The position numbers were made by a program, and so were the translations under genes. Positions 1 to 9,128 of a stretch of DNA of 64,000 nt are shown here, piece by piece. The stretch lies in NCBI GenBank assembly GCA_020350885.1, contig CP070727.1, positions 2,744,498-2,808,497 on the forward strand, written 5' to 3'. The stretch comes from a bacterium. Its GTDB lineage: Bacteria > Krumholzibacteriota > Krumholzibacteriia > Krumholzibacteriales > Krumholzibacteriaceae. Within the stretch, counting starts at the first letter, position 1; every line of letters begins with the position of its first letter. The notes below the pieces were generated by a model. The model was not told the origin of the DNA. It saw only the letters and a program-made list of their open reading frames with translations, and ran no database searches.

Positions 1-1184
1 ATATTCAATCCCACATTTGAGATGAGTGCGACCAGCCCCGCCCAGAGGTGCACTCGCGGGTACCCTCGGGCGAGCAGATCGCTCGAGATGATCCGCGCAA
101 CACTCGCGGCGAGGATACCGGGCAGCAAGACAAAGAGCGGGATTACCGCCGGCAAGAATTGCTCGGTGTAGAAGTACCGTACGACCGGACGGCCAACAAG
201 CAGGATCCCCACACACCCGAAGAGGATTATCAGAACGGTCTGCCGGCTCACGACCGCTGTGTCCCGGTTGGCCTCCTCCTCCCCGCCGTGCGCCACCCTG
301 GGATACAGCACCACGGATAGTACATCCGGAACATACCAGAGTTTCTCGGCTATCATGACCGAGATCGTGTAGTAGCCCACGAAGCGCGGTGCCAGGAACA
401 GGTTTACCAGCAGCAGATCGAGGCGAAGGTTGAGAAAGTCCAGGAAACTGGCCAGATAGCCCTGGATGCCGAAGCGGGCGGAGGCGCGGGCCAGCTCCCC
501 CGACCACCGGAACCTGAGCCTGACGACGCCGGCGGTAAGCACGAGCACGGCCACCGCCGCTATGATGTATGAGGAAGCGTTCACGGAGACGGCAGCGGAT
601 AGCTTATGCCCGGGTACGATATAGATGAGGAGAACGAAGAGAATGAGAAAGCTCCCCGGCTGGAAGAGATCCAGGATATTGAACCTCTTGAAATCCCCCA
701 TTGCCTTGAAGACGGTCTGGAAGGTATAGATCAGGATCAGGCAGGGGACGCTCACCAGGCTCAACTGGACGAACCAGACCGGCACCGAGGGCATGATGCT
801 GGGAACGATGTAGGGAGCCACCAGAACAGCGACGACCAGTACCGAGAGGCCTATCAGAAGCGAGAGGGTCAGCCAGGTGCCGGTGAGGAGCTCGAGCGAG
901 ACCTTGCGCCTGCCGAGGAAGTAGCCCGCCCCCATACCGATCCCGAGGTTCGTGGCGTAGAAGATCACCGCCGAGGCGAGGATCGCAAGCGAGAGGATGC
1001 CTTTTCCTTCGGGCCCTACAGCACGGGCCAGCACGATGCTCGTCGCTAGGCCGATTACGAAGAGGGCACACCTGGTAGCCAATGTTATCGAGACGTTTCT
1101 GATGAACGACAAACGCTCCACCACCCGGTGCTCAGGGATCACGCCATCGGGTACCCAATGCGCCCATCTTAGCCGAAGCAGCAT
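1..1184 (-). CDS. Polysaccharide flippase (Wzx/MATE-like), 3' end outside window
   Basis: Integral membrane protein of the polysaccharide/lipid-linked oligosaccharide flippase type, expected to move lipid-linked sugar repeats across the inner membrane. The frame reads leftward and runs off the window edge without a stop, giving about 394 codons. Near the N terminus it reads LSFIRNVSITLATR followed by a hydrophobic segment and VLARAVGPEGKG, the usual start of Wzx proteins. Successive hydrophobic helices follow (for example around FYATNLGIGMGAGYFLG and VGYYTISVMIAEKLWYVPD), which also fit this family. The start is taken as ATG 1184, but GTG 1142 is also possible and no strong Shine-Dalgarno is visible at either. 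It may belong with the glycan genes further right, though it is not in the same operon. The family assignment is good; the substrate is unknown. Confidence 0.8.
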   Translation of the reverse strand, partial: MLLRLRWAHWVPDGVIPEHRVVERLSFIRNVSITLATRCALFVIGLATSIVLARAVGPEGKGILSLAILASAVIFYATNLGIGMGAGYFLGRRKVSLELLTGTWLTLSLLIGLSVLVVAVLVAPYIVPSIMPSVPVWFVQLSLVSVPCLILIYTFQTVFKAMGDFKRFNILDLFQPGSFLILFVLLIYIVPGHKLSAAVSVNASSYIIAAVAVLVLTAGVVRLRFRWSGELARASARFGIQGYLASFLDFLNLRLDLLLVNLFLAPRFVGYYTISVMIAEKLWYVPDVLSVVLYPRVAHGGEEEANRDTAVVSRQTVLIILFGCVGILLVGRPVVRYFYTEQFLPAVIPLFVLLPGILAASVARIISSDLLARGYPRVHLWAGLVALISNVGLN

Positions 1185-1266
1185 GGGCCACGTAACAGAA
1201 CTTTAAAATTATACGTAGAAGAGTAAGGTAAGTCATGCTAAAGTTATTGCTCCAAACACTGGCAGA

Positions 1267-2424
1267 ATGGAAGACTGTATGATTCAGAGGCACGGAACCG
1301 TAGACTGGCAACGCTACCGGACGGAGTTTCCCGTTACCGAGCGCCATATCTACTTCAACAACGCAGCGATCAGCCCGCTCTCGACACGGGTATGCAACGC
1401 CATTCAGGAGGTCTCGGAAGCGCTCGCCCGTGATGGTATCCTCTGCGAGAAACAGATATTCGGCCGGATGGAAGAGATTCGCGGCATGGTTGCCACCTTC
1501 GTGGGTGCGGATCCCGACGAGATCGCCTTTATCAAGAATACGAGCCAGGGGATCAACCAGGTGGCCGGCGGTATTCACTGGCAATCGGGTGATAACGTAG
1601 TCATGCCCGGGAACGAGTTCCCGGCCAACGTCTATCCCTGGATGGCCCTCGCGCGCCGAGGTGTGGAGCTCAGGATGATTCCTCCCGATGGGAACAAGGT
1701 CACGGCATCGATGCTCCAAAGGGCCTGCAACGACCGTACGCGGGTCGTCACGGTAAGCCATGTCCAATTCTCCACCGGGTACCGCATCGATCTCAAATCT
1801 CTCGGCTTATTCTGCCGGGAGAGGGGAATCTACCTGCATGTGGACGGTATCCAGGCGCTCGGAGCGCTCCAGTGCGATGTCAGAAAGCTCGAAATCGATT
1901 TCCTGTCCTGCGGCGGGCACAAGTGGCTCTGTGCAACGCCGGGGCTCGGATTCTTTTACTGTAGGAAAGAACTCCTCGATGAGATCGATGTCGTCAACCC
2001 CGGTTGGACCGGCGTTGTCAATCCGATGGAGTTTCTCTCCTACGACCTGAGCTACCGGAACGAAGCGGCACGCTTCGAGGAGGGAGCCTTGAACCTGCAC
2101 GGGATTTTCGCCCTGGGGGCATCGGTCGAACGATTCCTGGAAATCGGGATGGATCGGATCGAGGACCGTATTCTTTCGCTCACAACGCTACTCGAGAGGG
2201 GACTCATCGAGCGTGGTTACACCTTGACGAGCCCCCGCAGTGAGGGCGAAGTATCTGGGATTATCTGCTTTGCCCATCCCGGCAGTGATACCGAGGCACT
2301 ACAGGAAACCCTCACCGATGCGGGTGTCATATCGAGTCTTCGGAACGGGACCATCCGCCTCAGCCCTCACTTCTACAACAACGAAGCAGAAGTCGCCAGG
2401 GTGCTGGAGATACTTTCGCGATGA
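1267..2424 (+). CDS. Class V PLP-dependent aminotransferase / cysteine desulfurase-like
   Basis: PLP enzyme of fold type I, class V (SufS/CsdA, isopenicillin N epimerase, kynureninase relatives). The family pattern is clear: IYFNNAAISPLS at the N terminus (about residues 28-39), HVDGIQALGA with the aspartate that contacts the PLP ring nitrogen (D193), and SCGGHKWLCATPGLGF with the PLP-binding lysine K219. I do not see the mobile catalytic-cysteine loop of true cysteine desulfurases in the expected C-terminal region, so an epimerase or aminotransferase role is at least as likely. Length (385 aa) is normal. A second ATG at 1279, preceded by GGAAG, may be the real start. It is divergent from the flippase and followed by the LiaF-like genes. 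The substrate cannot be told from sequence. Confidence 0.85.
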   Translation: MEDCMIQRHGTVDWQRYRTEFPVTERHIYFNNAAISPLSTRVCNAIQEVSEALARDGILCEKQIFGRMEEIRGMVATFVGADPDEIAFIKNTSQGINQVAGGIHWQSGDNVVMPGNEFPANVYPWMALARRGVELRMIPPDGNKVTASMLQRACNDRTRVVTVSHVQFSTGYRIDLKSLGLFCRERGIYLHVDGIQALGALQCDVRKLEIDFLSCGGHKWLCATPGLGFFYCRKELLDEIDVVNPGWTGVVNPMEFLSYDLSYRNEAARFEEGALNLHGIFALGASVERFLEIGMDRIEDRILSLTTLLERGLIERGYTLTSPRSEGEVSGIICFAHPGSDTEALQETLTDAGVISSLRNGTIRLSPHFYNNEAEVARVLEILSR

Positions 2425-2487
2425 GGGCCATCGGAACAAATACATACGAGCACCCGTGAATACTTAGGGAACACAGGAGGTTGTTCT

Positions 2488-2979
2488 ATGGAAGAGGAAA
2501 AAAGACATTCCATCATTCCAGGGGTGATATTCATCCTGGTGGGACTTGCGATCCTGCTGGCCGCCTTCGGAGCGTTCCGGATAAGAATCGACGTGATCTG
2601 GACGTACATCGTGATTCTCATCGGCATCGTTTTCTGGTTCGGATTCATCACGGACAGGACCAAGGTGGGCAATGTGATGCCAGGAACGGTGCTGCTCACG
2701 GTAGGTCTCCTGTTCAACTACTGTGTGCGGCACGGCTGGGACAACATGAGCTATCTCTGGCCGTTTTTTATCCTGGCGCCCGCATTCGGATTTTACGCGC
2801 TGTACCTCTTCGGCGGCCGCGACCGGGGCGTCCTAATCCCGGCCGGAATTCTGACGATACTGGGAGTCATCTTCCTGCTCCAGAGCTACGATGACTCGAT
2901 ACGCTACATCGGACCGATCGCACTCATCGTAATCGGAGCTCTTCTCATCTTTCGCGGTGTCAGCTCGGGACGCAGGTGA
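2488..2979 (+). CDS. Multi-pass membrane protein, LiaI/LiaF-like (DUF5668 type)
   Basis: Small integral membrane protein of 163 aa. It opens with a short charged segment (MEEEKRHSIIPG) and then has about five or six hydrophobic helices, each starting with a pattern such as PGVIFILVGLAILL, PGTVLLTVGLLF or PAGILTILGVIFLL. This repeated 'G-hydrophobic-LxG' pattern is typical of the LiaI/LiaF transmembrane module (DUF5668) found in envelope-stress proteins. A good AGGAGG Shine-Dalgarno precedes the ATG at 2488. The next gene, 39 bp downstream, has the same type of N-terminal helices plus a soluble domain, so the two form an operon and probably work together at the membrane. Exact function is unknown. 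Confidence 0.75.
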   Translation: MEEEKRHSIIPGVIFILVGLAILLAAFGAFRIRIDVIWTYIVILIGIVFWFGFITDRTKVGNVMPGTVLLTVGLLFNYCVRHGWDNMSYLWPFFILAPAFGFYALYLFGGRDRGVLIPAGILTILGVIFLLQSYDDSIRYIGPIALIVIGALLIFRGVSSGRR

Positions 2980-3018
2980 TATAGAGCTGAAACTCGAACC
3001 TTCTCACGGAGGATCTGT

Positions 3019-3603
3019 ATGAGCAACGGAACGAAACATATAAAGTGGGGCGTGATATTCATCCTACTGGGTCTCTTTCTCATCCTCATCAACGTTGGCG
3101 TCCTGGATCTCGGAAGGGTCTTCTGGGTGCTCATGGCACTCATCGTCATCTGGGCCGGGATCAAGATGCTGCGCAGGCAGCGTGCGCATAGAGAGAAGTA
3201 TCGCTTCTTCACCGAACCGGATGACGCGATGATCGTAACGTCGGGCGATATCAATTACTCGAGTGTATTCGGCGATGTACACATCAAGGTCGAGGGGAAC
3301 GAGCTCTCCGGCGGCTGTGCAAACAACGTCTTCGGCGATATCTTCGTCGATATCGCCTCCGTCGAGACGGTCAAGGGCACCGGACAGCTCGACCTGAACA
3401 CCGTTTTCGGCGACATCGTGCTGCGGCTGCCCCCCGAACTCGCTTACAGGATCAAGGGCACTAGCGTGTTCGGCTCCCTGAGCCTGCCCGAGCACCGCAA
3501 GTACCACGGCAAGGTGTATGTGAGCCCGGATTTCGACAAGGTGTCGAATCGTCTGACCATCAATGTATCACAGGTTTTCGGCGATATAGAGATCGTGCAC
3601 TGA
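3019..3603 (+). CDS. LiaF-like protein: transmembrane module plus adhesin-type beta-repeat domain
   Basis: 194-aa membrane protein. Residues about 8-50 form two helices of the DUF5668/LiaF type (KWGVIFILLGLFLILINVG). The soluble part (about 75-194) is a repeating beta structure in which V-F-G-D recurs: SSVFGDVHIK, NNVFGDIFVD, NTVFGDIVLR, TSVFGSLSL and SQVFGDIEIV. This matches the LiaF C-terminal / cell wall-active antibiotics response domain. LiaF proteins in Firmicutes modulate envelope-stress histidine kinases; no kinase is seen here, so the partner is unknown. CGGAGG lies just before ATG 3019. It follows the 2488 gene in an operon. A weak GCCGT/ACGGC hairpin just after the stop (3604-3616) could help end transcription. 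Confidence 0.8.
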   Translation: MSNGTKHIKWGVIFILLGLFLILINVGVLDLGRVFWVLMALIVIWAGIKMLRRQRAHREKYRFFTEPDDAMIVTSGDINYSSVFGDVHIKVEGNELSGGCANNVFGDIFVDIASVETVKGTGQLDLNTVFGDIVLRLPPELAYRIKGTSVFGSLSLPEHRKYHGKVYVSPDFDKVSNRLTINVSQVFGDIEIVH

Positions 3604-3700
3604 GCCGTGAAACGGCGCAATTTGCTACTTTCGTGAGATTGCCAGCGGCATCGACCCGGCCACTCCGGTTGCTATCCGATCGTCACCGGTCGGATCGATA

Positions 3701-5893
3701 TCACCGGAGCAGCACCAGCTTCCGTACCGCTTCGTACCCGCCGCCGCTGAGACGCAGAAAGTAGATGCCGCTCGAGAGCTTTCTTCCCTCGGAATTTCGC
3801 CCATCCCATACGCGTGTGACTCGTTCGGGGCCGTACCACCCGCTCTCGATCACGGCCACCCGCCTCCCGGAGACGTCGTATACGGCCAGCTCCACCGCCA
3901 TCGGCCTCGGAAGAGCAAAGGAGATCTGGGTGTTGGCGAAAAAGGGATTCGGCACATTCTGCTCGAGAACGATGCGATCGACGGGAATCGGGTCCTCCTG
4001 ACCCTCGTACCCGGCAAGCATGGCGACAGCTCCCAATGCCCCCTTCACACACTGCGTGAAGTATGGAAAATCGATTGTTACTGCGACATCGCCGCACGTG
4101 TGGTAGAAAGGCGTCAGATCCACACGCTCCCCCTCGATGAGAAGCACGCTTCCGACACCGAGATCATAGAAGGAGATGTGATCACTCGTAAGGTTACTGG
4201 CTGTCGTATAGTGGGGCACGAGATCGACGGCGAGAAGCCCGATCGCATCGATGATGGTTTCCGACAATACCGAATCTTCCGGGTCGTCACGGCCGGCGAT
4301 CGCGATCGACATATCATCAAATCTATCGTAACCGAGCATATCGAGGTTTATTACCGCCTCGTACTCGGCCCCGATATCCAGGTTGTCTGCGTAATACGAA
4401 CTGCCCTGAAATCCGATCTCCTCGCCATCGAAGAGGACGAATTCGACCGAGTATTCAGTGATTCCGTCTGCGAGTAACCTGGCTGCTTCGAGCACACCGG
4501 CCACACCGGTACCGTTGTCGTCTGCCCCCGGCGCACATATGTATGAGTTGTCGATCGGAGTAGACCTGCTGTCGTAGTGTGCACAGAGCATAACCCTGTG
4601 CTCTGGAGCATCCCTCCCCTCGAGACGGAACGCAACGTTCTTCCCCCATATGGTGTCGGTGAGGTCATAGAAGTAACAGTCGGGATCGGGAAGAAGCTCC
4701 AGCTCCAACCGCTTTGCTTCGCTCCTTCCACAGAGCCACAGAATGTCGTCCTCGGTAAACTGGGCATCGAGGAGATCCTCCGCTCCGATACAATCGATAT
4801 TGACCGCCGACCAGCTTGCACCGCCGTCCTCGCTCAAGTACAACGCACCCCCTACACCCCCTGCGATCACACGGGTGGTATCGGCCATCGCAACACACCT
4901 GAGCTCGGAGCCGATAACCTTTTCATTCCAGGTAACCCCACCGTCGCTCGTGTAGAGGATAAGCCGGCTCCCGACAACGACACCATGCCTGGCACCAGAG
5001 AAATCGATATCGAAGAGCTGGCGGTACCCGAAGGACTGGCTGGTCCAGGTGACTCCGGCGTCGATGCTCTCGTAGATGTAACCGCCGGATGATACTACCC
5101 AGAAGTGAGTGGAGTCAGTCATAGCGCAGCCATAGAGAGATTGGTATTGAAACAGGGATGGGTCCTTTCTCCACCAGGTCTGCCCCCAATCCCCCGTTGT
5201 CAGCACCGTGCCAAAAGCACCGCAGGTGACTCCGTACCGCTCGTGATCGAAGGCGACCGAATGCAGCGTGTAGATCTCCTCTCCCGAGGCCACCAATTCC
5301 CAGCTCAACGCGCCGTCTTCCGATACGTAGAGCCCCCCGAGACCACTCCCCTGAAAACCGCACGCGAACCACAACCGCCCCTCTGTGTCGGTCGTCATAC
5401 CAAGGATCCTCTGGTCCATACTCTCCCGCAGCACAAAATCGGACCACCCGTCGGCCTCAGTTGCCATGAAGACCTTTCCCTCATTTCCCCCCACCCAAAG
5501 TGTATCCAGCGAACGGGAGAATGTGAGCGCCTGCTGGTCGTACGTGACCCGACCCATGAAGAACGTCTGCACGAATGGATCGTATCCGAATGTAACCGCC
5601 CTGTCGCAGAGATACTGCAGTGCGAGATGCTTCTGATCCGACCGGGCGTACCGGGTCACGAGCGTAATCGAATCCCCATTCACATATATCTTGTCTGCGC
5701 CGCTGAGCTCACGGACGTAACGTTCGAGCTCCGCCTGGTCGACCCTATCGACAAGTTCCTCGATGGCACAGAGAGGACACTGCCACTCCCGGCTGGCGGC
5801 CGCCGAAGAGAGCAACAAGGAAAGAGACAAAAAATAGGCGAGAACATATAGAAATGCACAAGATGACCGCTGTGGTTGTATAGTAGTATGCAA
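3701..5893 (-). CDS. Secreted M28-family zinc aminopeptidase with inserted beta-propeller and C-terminal sorting domain
   Basis: Exported zinc exopeptidase of 730 aa. A signal peptide covers about residues 12-34 (FLYVLAYFLSLSLLLSSAAAS). Residues about 45-112 look like the N-terminal cap of M28 peptidases. Residues about 120-390 are a propeller with BNR/YCF48-type repeats (LYVSEDGALSWE, LYTSDGGVTWNE, LYLSEDGGASWS). The catalytic domain follows, with all five expected zinc ligands visible: H439 (CAHYDSR), D458 (PGADDNGTG), E492 next to catalytic E491 (FDGEEIGFQGS), D518 (NLDMLGY) and H598 (YHTCGD). The end (about 645-730) is a FlgD-like sorting domain containing QNVPNPFFANT and ending KLVLLR. 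The propeller sits between cap and catalytic domain, which is unusual. It probably releases amino acids from peptides outside the cell. Confidence 0.9.
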   Translation of the reverse strand: MHTTIQPQRSSCAFLYVLAYFLSLSLLLSSAAASREWQCPLCAIEELVDRVDQAELERYVRELSGADKIYVNGDSITLVTRYARSDQKHLALQYLCDRAVTFGYDPFVQTFFMGRVTYDQQALTFSRSLDTLWVGGNEGKVFMATEADGWSDFVLRESMDQRILGMTTDTEGRLWFACGFQGSGLGGLYVSEDGALSWELVASGEEIYTLHSVAFDHERYGVTCGAFGTVLTTGDWGQTWWRKDPSLFQYQSLYGCAMTDSTHFWVVSSGGYIYESIDAGVTWTSQSFGYRQLFDIDFSGARHGVVVGSRLILYTSDGGVTWNEKVIGSELRCVAMADTTRVIAGGVGGALYLSEDGGASWSAVNIDCIGAEDLLDAQFTEDDILWLCGRSEAKRLELELLPDPDCYFYDLTDTIWGKNVAFRLEGRDAPEHRVMLCAHYDSRSTPIDNSYICAPGADDNGTGVAGVLEAARLLADGITEYSVEFVLFDGEEIGFQGSSYYADNLDIGAEYEAVINLDMLGYDRFDDMSIAIAGRDDPEDSVLSETIIDAIGLLAVDLVPHYTTASNLTSDHISFYDLGVGSVLLIEGERVDLTPFYHTCGDVAVTIDFPYFTQCVKGALGAVAMLAGYEGQEDPIPVDRIVLEQNVPNPFFANTQISFALPRPMAVELAVYDVSGRRVAVIESGWYGPERVTRVWDGRNSEGRKLSSGIYFLRLSGGGYEAVRKLVLLR

Positions 5894-5995
5894 GCCGGTT
5901 GTCCTTCCAACTGCTTTGTAATTATATAATATAGCCTATCCGGTCCAATTGCAATAAGTCCTTTTCACACACCCGGCCGCCACCCGGCCGCCCCT

Positions 5996-6104
5996 AGCAG
6001 ATGGACATCGGCACATCGAGACGTGCATCCTTCCAACGGGCTGACGCCCCAGCAGATGGACATAGGTACATCTCGGTACATCGAGGCGTGCGTCCTTCCA
6101 ACGG
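5996..6104. repeat. Imperfect direct repeat in intergenic spacer 5894-6318
   Basis: Two copies of a unit that begins AGCAGATGGACAT and ends TCCTTCCAACGG lie at 5996-6039 and 6051-6104; the second carries a roughly 10-bp internal insertion that repeats part of the unit. The spacer (about 425 bp) separates the divergent M28 peptidase and tldD genes. It also holds short CCGGCCGCC repeats around 5974-5993. An open frame continues through it into tldD but has no coding character. I see no gene here; promoters for both neighbours must lie in it, but I cannot place them with confidence. Confidence 0.55.
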
Positions 6105-6318
6105 ATTGCTGGCCGAGGGAATTACCACCCCAAAGGTATATCATAAAATACATGGCCTCCGGTCGGGTTTTATATTACAATGTGGCCTTTCCGGCTGGGT
6201 ATCGGTCCCGGGGCACTCCTTATATCTAGGCAGAGATCGTCGTTTATGCCGTAGCGCAGATGAGAGTAGCTATTACGGGCTCGACGATGGATACCGGTCG
6301 CAGCGGAGGTTTGTCGCG

Positions 6319-7740
6319 TTGATATCGTATACGGATTATTTCAACCTTTCTGAAGAGGATATGCGCGCGATTCTCTCCACAGCGCTTTCCAAGGGCGGTA
6401 CCTACGGCGACCTCTACTTCCAGCATATGATCAAGAACGAGATCACCATGGAGGAGGGGATCGTTAAAGAGGCCGCCAAGTCGATCTCCCATGGCGTCGG
6501 TGTGCGTACGCTCAAGGGGGAAAGCACCGGTTATGCCTATACCGAAGAGATATCCACGGAAAAGATAAAACAGGCGGCACTCGTCGCCGCCGCTATCGCT
6601 GATGCTCCCACTGAACCGGGGCCGATCGCGATTCACGAGGAACAATTTCCGGACCAGTATCCCGTACAGGAGCCGACAACAGGCACCCCGCTGGAGCAGA
6701 AGGTCGCATGGATTCAGCAGGCGGAGGAGTCGGCGCGGCACTACAGTCCGCACATCACCAAAGTCACCGTCACCTGCTATGACAGTCTGAGCAACATCCA
6801 GATAGTGAATTCGGAGGGGAGACTGCTCCGCGACACGCGGCCGATGCTGCGTTTCACCGTCTCGGCAATAGCCGAAAAGAACGGCAACCGGCAGATAGGC
6901 ATATCGAGCGGGGGCGGGCGTGTCGGTAATGAATACTTCACCAATGTGACACCACCCACCAATCACGGCACTGAAGCCGCCCGGCAGGCCATCCTCCTTC
7001 TCGATGCGATCGATGCCCCTGCGGGTCCCATGGAGCTCATTCTTGCCCCGGCCGAATCGGGAATCCTGCTCCACGAATCGGTCGGCCACCCCCTGGAAGC
7101 CGATTTCATCAGGAAACGGACCTCGGCGTACACCGACCGCGTCGGTGACAAGGTCGCACACGAGCTCGTCACCGTGATAGACGACGGAACCGTCAAGAAC
7201 GACCGGGGCTCTATCAACTTCGATGACGAGGGTACGATCCCTTCTCCGACCGTTCTCATCGAAAACGGCATCCTGAAAGGCTTCATGCACGATCGCATCA
7301 GCGCTACCATCTTCGGTGTACCGCCAACGGGGAACGGGCGCAGGGACTCGTACAAGTTCCCGCCGATCCCGCGCATGACCGTCACCTACCTAGCAAATGG
7401 AACGAGCGATCCGGGTGAGATTCTCGAATCGACGAGAAAGGGAATCTATTGCAAATCCTTCAGGGGCGGACAGGTCGATATTTCAAACGGAGATTTCGTC
7501 TTCGTCCCGATCGAGGCATACCTCGTTGAGGACGGGAAGATCTCCGCACCCGTCAAGAACCTGACAATAATCGGAAACGGACCCGAAGCGCTCTCGAATG
7601 TGACCATGGTCGGAAACGACTTCTCCTACAGCGACGGGCGATGGACGTGCGGGAAGCATCAGCACGTTCCCGTCGGTGTCGGCCAGCCGACGATCAAGAT
7701 CTCCGAGATCACGGTCGGTGGCAGTGAACTCGGCACCTGA
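6319..7740 (+). CDS. tldD: TldD metalloprotease subunit
   Basis: Large catalytic subunit of the TldD/TldE (PmbA) heterodimeric zinc protease, which degrades unfolded peptides and in some bacteria matures microcin B17 and the CcdA antitoxin. The HExxxH zinc motif is visible as LLHESVGHPLEAD (H252, E253, H257), and the C-terminal region has the family's CGKHQHVPVGVGQPT segment with the conserved cysteine. The open frame extends upstream to 6001, but that part is repeat-rich and unlike the family. I choose TTG 6319, which has GGAGGT eight bases upstream and gives a 473-aa protein, matching the usual length of about 480. The start ISYTDYFNLSEEDMR is family-like. It is directly followed by its partner gene, so the two are co-transcribed. 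Confidence 0.92.
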   Translation: MISYTDYFNLSEEDMRAILSTALSKGGTYGDLYFQHMIKNEITMEEGIVKEAAKSISHGVGVRTLKGESTGYAYTEEISTEKIKQAALVAAAIADAPTEPGPIAIHEEQFPDQYPVQEPTTGTPLEQKVAWIQQAEESARHYSPHITKVTVTCYDSLSNIQIVNSEGRLLRDTRPMLRFTVSAIAEKNGNRQIGISSGGGRVGNEYFTNVTPPTNHGTEAARQAILLLDAIDAPAGPMELILAPAESGILLHESVGHPLEADFIRKRTSAYTDRVGDKVAHELVTVIDDGTVKNDRGSINFDDEGTIPSPTVLIENGILKGFMHDRISATIFGVPPTGNGRRDSYKFPPIPRMTVTYLANGTSDPGEILESTRKGIYCKSFRGGQVDISNGDFVFVPIEAYLVEDGKISAPVKNLTIIGNGPEALSNVTMVGNDFSYSDGRWTCGKHQHVPVGVGQPTIKISEITVGGSELGT

Positions 7741-7755
7741 ATGCCGGGAGGAAGC

Positions 7756-9099
7756 ATGACGATCGACGAGATGAAAGTACTAGCCGATCGGACCGTGAAA
7801 CACGCCGTTACAAGCGGTGCAGAGACAGCCGAGGTCGGAGTGATCGAAAACACGGAATTCGAGGCCACGGTCCGGAACGGGTCGATCGAGACCCTTCTAG
7901 AGTCGGTCTCGAATCACATCATGATCCAGGTCTCGGTCGATAAAAGAAAAGCAACCGTTACATCGAGCGACCTCTCTGAAACCAGTATCGAATGGCTCAT
8001 CGGCGAGGCGATAGAACTCGCACACGTTATGGATCCTGATCTCTTCTTCGATCTACCCGATCCGGAGGAACTGGGCAGCGTCGAGGGGGAACTGAAGGTA
8101 TACGATCCGGAAACACTCTCTTTGCCAACCGAACGGAAGATCCAGATCGCACTCGACCTGGAGCGGGCCGCATGCAGCCTCGATCGGCGAATCATCTCGA
8201 ATGGAGCAACATTCTCGAACGACGTCAAATCGAAGGTGATCGCAAACTCTCTCGGTTTCTGTGATGGCTACAGAAAAACATCCAACCTGATCCTCCTCTC
8301 ATGTGCGGCGGAAGACAAACCGAAGAGCGGTGAAAACACGGGGAAAAAACAATCCTCCTTCTGGTATTCGGCGGCTCCCTCCTTCGAGGCACTCGAACCG
8401 ATTGAACATGTAGCCGGTACCGCTGTATCGAGAACCCTCGAGAAACTCGGAGCCGTCAGACCCAAGACATGCGAGGTGCCGGTCGTCTTCGACCCACACA
8501 CAGCCGCCGTGTTCCTCGAAGCGGTCGCCTCTGCCGTCGACGGCGGTAATATCTACCGGAAATCCTCCTTCCTCGTGGACAAACTCGACCAGTTGATCGG
8601 GTCCCCCGCAGTCACGATCATCGATGACGCCTCGCTCGCCGGCAAACTGGGCACCCGCCCGTTCGACGAAGAGGGTGTGAGATCGAGAAGAACCATCGTC
8701 ATGGCTAAAGGTCGACTCAAAAGCTATCGGATGGACAGCTACCAGGCAAGGAAGCTCGATAAGAAAACCACCGGGAATTCCGGAGATACTTCGAATTTCT
8801 ATATCGAACCAGGGCTATACAACCGCGGCGAGATCATCGCAACCGTGCGGGAGGGGTTGTTCCTCACAATGCTTTTCGGTCCCGGCGCAAATTGGGTAAC
8901 CGGTGATTTTTCGCAGGGCGCACAGGGAATCTGGATCGAGAACGGTGAGCTCGCCTACCCTGTCGACGGCTTCACGATCACGAGTACGTTTCTCGGGATG
9001 CTCGATGGGATCGAGATGATCGCAAACGATCTCGATTGGAGGCGTTCGACCACATCACCGACCTTCAAGGTCAAAGGCATGACCATCAGCGGGACATAG
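7756..9099 (+). CDS. pmbA: TldE/PmbA metalloprotease subunit
   Basis: Non-catalytic partner of TldD. The two share a fold, but this subunit lacks the HExxxH motif, as expected: the corresponding region reads PVVFDPHTAAVFLEAVASA. The C-terminal part contains the family segments SYQARKLDKKTTGNSG and FSQGAQGIWIENGELAYPV. The frame is open from ATG 7741, directly after the tldD stop. ATG 7756 has GGGAGG four bases upstream and is the more likely start, giving 447 aa. The short gap to tldD indicates one operon and matched subunit synthesis. Its natural substrate in this organism is unknown, and no RiPP precursor gene was recognised nearby. Confidence 0.9.
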   Translation: MTIDEMKVLADRTVKHAVTSGAETAEVGVIENTEFEATVRNGSIETLLESVSNHIMIQVSVDKRKATVTSSDLSETSIEWLIGEAIELAHVMDPDLFFDLPDPEELGSVEGELKVYDPETLSLPTERKIQIALDLERAACSLDRRIISNGATFSNDVKSKVIANSLGFCDGYRKTSNLILLSCAAEDKPKSGENTGKKQSSFWYSAAPSFEALEPIEHVAGTAVSRTLEKLGAVRPKTCEVPVVFDPHTAAVFLEAVASAVDGGNIYRKSSFLVDKLDQLIGSPAVTIIDDASLAGKLGTRPFDEEGVRSRRTIVMAKGRLKSYRMDSYQARKLDKKTTGNSGDTSNFYIEPGLYNRGEIIATVREGLFLTMLFGPGANWVTGDFSQGAQGIWIENGELAYPVDGFTITSTFLGMLDGIEMIANDLDWRRSTTSPTFKVKGMTISGT

Positions 9100-9128
9100 C
9101 CCGCCCAAACGCTGCTACACGGGAACTG

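Noticed and set aside
6001-6318. N-terminal extension of TldD
   Set aside because: The extension is translated from the direct-repeat spacer and is unlike the family; TTG 6319 has an ideally placed GGAGGT and gives the normal length.
6244-7290. Leftward open frame (348 codons) opposite tldD
   Set aside because: Antisense shadow of tldD; no domain signature.
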